A stretch of DNA of 64,000 bases, taken from Marinifilaceae bacterium (GTDB taxonomy: Bacteria > Bacteroidota > Bacteroidia > Bacteroidales > Marinifilaceae). Position numbers and translations under genes: made by a program. Positions 62,319 to 64,000 of this stretch are shown piece after piece (positions within the stretch are counted from its first letter, which is position 1; each line of letters starts with the position of its first letter). The notes below the pieces were generated by a model. It ran no database searches and was not told the DNA's origin. It saw nothing but the letters and a program-made list of their open reading frames with translations. The stretch covers positions 62,001 through 126,000 of the forward strand of contig JAOARN010000124.1 in assembly GCA_025210485.1 (NCBI GenBank), in the 5' to 3' direction.

Positions 62319-63140
62319 TTAATCTTCAGGTAATTGATATACTTTATTTTTAACATATTCAGCCCATTGCTTTTGTGTTTTCGACTTATCAAAATAGCTA
62401 TAAGGTATTGGTTTTCCTATATATACTTTAAATTTATTAGCTTTTTGTTTAAATAATTCATCTGGCAAATATAACATTTCCAAATTTGATTTTAAGCCAA
62501 TAAACTTTCTAAAATTAGCCAAACGGTAAAAAAACTTTGAATTATTACCACTAATAAAAACAGGAACTACATTTCTTTTGTACTTTATGGATTTGGCTAT
62601 AAAACTCTTTTTCCATTCCAAATCTCTAATTTTTCCATTTGTTTTTCGAGACACCAAACCTGCTGGAAAACTTAGCATGCAAGCATCTGAGGAATAAGCC
62701 TCATCAATAATTTTTGCAGATTCACGAGCCTGTCCTCCATGCTTATTTATGGGGATAAATACACCTGCAAGATTCTTAATATTCATCAGAATATCATTTA
62801 CCAAGAATTTTATTTTAGGGAAATACTTAGAAAATGCACTAATTAGAATTATGCCATCAGGTCCTCCTAGAGGATGATTTGAAACGAAGATAAATCGACC
62901 ATCTTTTTCTATATTCTCAGGATTAACTATTTCATAACTCAAATCAAAACCTTCGAGTATTGCATTGGCAAATTCTATATCTTGTTTTTTATAGTTATTT
63001 GCCATAAATTCATTAATCTCATCCTGATGAATTATTCTCTTCAAGTATCTGAAAATAAAACCTGGAATTATTTTCGCAAGACCTTTATTTTTTTTCAGAA
63101 ATACTTCTTCTACATCTATTTTTAAAGCTTTTTCGTTCAT
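62319..63140 (-). CDS. glsA: Lysophospholipid acyltransferase-type O-acyltransferase (GlsA-like)
   Basis: A 273-residue PlsC-fold protein with the acyltransferase motif NHPLGGPDG (H-x4-D, about residues 89-97), VFIPINKHGG (motif II region), LSFPAGLVSRKTNG (motif III-like) and VPVFISGNNSKFFYRL. It fits the GlsA half of the Bacteroides glycine-lipid pair, which O-acylates the N-acyl glycine made by GlsB. Without the neighbour it would be called only a 1-acylglycerol-type acyltransferase; the pairing with glsB makes the specific role likely. First gene of the unit. Confidence 0.82.
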   Translation of the reverse strand: MNEKALKIDVEEVFLKKNKGLAKIIPGFIFRYLKRIIHQDEINEFMANNYKKQDIEFANAILEGFDLSYEIVNPENIEKDGRFIFVSNHPLGGPDGIILISAFSKYFPKIKFLVNDILMNIKNLAGVFIPINKHGGQARESAKIIDEAYSSDACMLSFPAGLVSRKTNGKIRDLEWKKSFIAKSIKYKRNVVPVFISGNNSKFFYRLANFRKFIGLKSNLEMLYLPDELFKQKANKFKVYIGKPIPYSYFDKSKTQKQWAEYVKNKVYQLPED

Positions 63141-63487
63141 ATTGTTTAATTAATGAAGATGTCTATTAAGCCGATAAAGGACATAGTCCTATCACTATAA
63201 TAGAGATAATTAGTAGTACAAATATGCAAAAATTTAAACTATTTTTATTTCTATAAAATATTATGTGTCCAATTTCAAAATTTATTCCTCTCAACAAATC
63301 ATATTGAGTCTATAAGTCTATAGGAATTTTAACAGTTCATTTAGCTTTAAAATTAAATTAATTGATTTTAGTTTATTAAGTTTGCAAGCTAATGTTTAGA
63401 ATGATTATTAATTATATAGCAACTATTGCTTGTCTATTATTCAGTACTGAACACTATAAATAAATTGATTAACTAAAATTTCACAAG
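63141..63487. other. Intergenic region between divergent glsA and mtaB genes
   Basis: AT-rich. One -7-like element for mtaB (TAAGTTTG, 63377-63384) was found; no clear element for glsA. Confidence 0.4.
63377..63384 (+). promoter_or_regulatory. Possible -7 element for mtaB
   Basis: TAAGTTTG fits TAnnTTTG about 104 bases before the mtaB ATG; a standard -33 partner was not evident. Confidence 0.3.
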
Positions 63488-64000
63488 ATGTTTAAGGGAA
63501 AGAAAGTGGCGTTTTATACTCTTGGTTGCAAGCTAAATTTTTCAGAATCATCGAGTATTGCTCAATCATTTGAAGAACTTGGTTTTGAAAGAGTAAAACA
63601 CACTGAAGTAGCTGATGTATATGTAATTAACACTTGCTCTGTTACCGATATGGCAGACAAAAAGTGCAGACAAGCAATAAAGAAACTTATTAAGCTAAAT
63701 CATAATGCATTTATAGCAGTAGTAGGATGTTATGCTCAGTTGAAGCCTGAAGAGATTTCTAAGATCGAGGGAGTTGATATAGTACTTGGTACACAAGAAA
63801 AATTTAATGTTCAGGCCTATCTTAGTCATCTTGAAAAGAAAGAAAACACTCAGCTTTATGGTTGTGATTTTAAATTAATCGAAGACTTCAATCCTTCTTT
63901 TTCCTACGGTGATAGAACACGCTGTTTCTTAAAGATACAAGATGGATGTGATTATTTCTGTACTTATTGTACCATCCCTTTTGCTAGAGGACGAAGCCGA
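63488..64000 (+). CDS. mtaB: tRNA t6A37 methylthiotransferase, 5' part (cut by window end)
   Basis: Radical-SAM enzyme adding a methylthio group at C2 of t6A37 in tRNA. Only the first 171 codons lie in the window. They hold the N-terminal MTTase domain with its three cluster cysteines (TLGCKLNFSE, INTCSVTDMADKKCRQA, VVGCYAQLKPEE) and the start of the radical-SAM domain with C-x3-C-x2-C in DGCDYFCTYCTIPFARGRSR. The LGCKLN (rather than GCQMN) start and the S-V-T-D-M-A-D-K-K-C-R-Q motif point to the MtaB/YqeV branch rather than MiaB or RimO. Confidence 0.93.
   Translation, partial: MFKGKKVAFYTLGCKLNFSESSSIAQSFEELGFERVKHTEVADVYVINTCSVTDMADKKCRQAIKKLIKLNHNAFIAVVGCYAQLKPEEISKIEGVDIVLGTQEKFNVQAYLSHLEKKENTQLYGCDFKLIEDFNPSFSYGDRTRCFLKIQDGCDYFCTYCTIPFARGRSR

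Noticed and set aside
1-64000. rRNA and tRNA genes, prophage genes, replication origin
   Set aside because: None recognised; no tRNA-like cloverleaf or GTTCRA arm in a convincing setting, no structural phage genes, no dnaA-box cluster.

Overview
The window looks like the chromosome of an AT-rich Bacteroidota (Bacteroidia-type) bacterium. The evidence is type IX secretion C-terminal sorting domains (types A and B), a paired glycine-lipid acyltransferase locus, LptC and outer-membrane beta-barrels (a Gram-negative envelope), TAnnTTTG-type promoter elements, and A-rich rather than Shine-Dalgarno leaders. The genus cannot be fixed from the sequence. No rRNA or tRNA genes or CRISPR arrays were seen.

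Layout. 1-10 kb: a lipoprotein with an SbsA-like Ig domain, a thiamine-binding-like protein, a DUF3108 protein, a porin-like barrel, UDP-glucose dehydrogenase, a PhnA-family protein and aconitase B. 10-18 kb: one 2574-residue surface protein with about 25 Ig-like repeats and a type A sorting domain. 18-24 kb: purB, mnmA, an OmpA/LysM-type envelope protein and a type B-sorted protein. 25-28 kb: two adjacent full-length ftsZ genes followed by yqeY. 28.5-33.7 kb: TPR protein, lptC, small membrane protein, CNNM/CBS protein, yqgE and a DUF4783 protein. 33.7-44.6 kb: a GNAT-like protein with a flippase-like membrane protein, rsmA-mgtE, a lipoprotein, pssA, two small barrels, tcdA and murA.

44.6-55.8 kb is an accessory defence island. 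It holds a Septu-type pair (ptuA/ptuB), a 21-bp tandem repeat that reads as degenerate TVLHASS heptads, a frameshifted XRE regulator abutting hsdM, and a type I restriction-modification operon (hsdM, rhuM-like, four-helix-bundle gene, hsdS, a REP-associated tyrosine transposase, hsdR). The hsdS gene carries four in-frame 12-bp TAEL repeats, and the transposase gene carries REP-like hairpins in its own reading frame.

56-64 kb returns to housekeeping genes: hemH, a mannose-6-phosphate isomerase homologue that has lost its metal ligands, a DEDDy exonuclease, a Ppx/GppA protein, a gene-free stretch full of hairpin repeats, the glsB/glsA glycine-lipid pair and the 5' part of mtaB.

Most worth a second look: the alternating two-domain superrepeat in the giant adhesin, the tandem ftsZ pair, the TAEL repeat in hsdS, the REP hairpins translated within the transposase, the TVLHASS repeat beside the broken regulator, the degenerate isomerase, and the Asp-for-Cys MurA.
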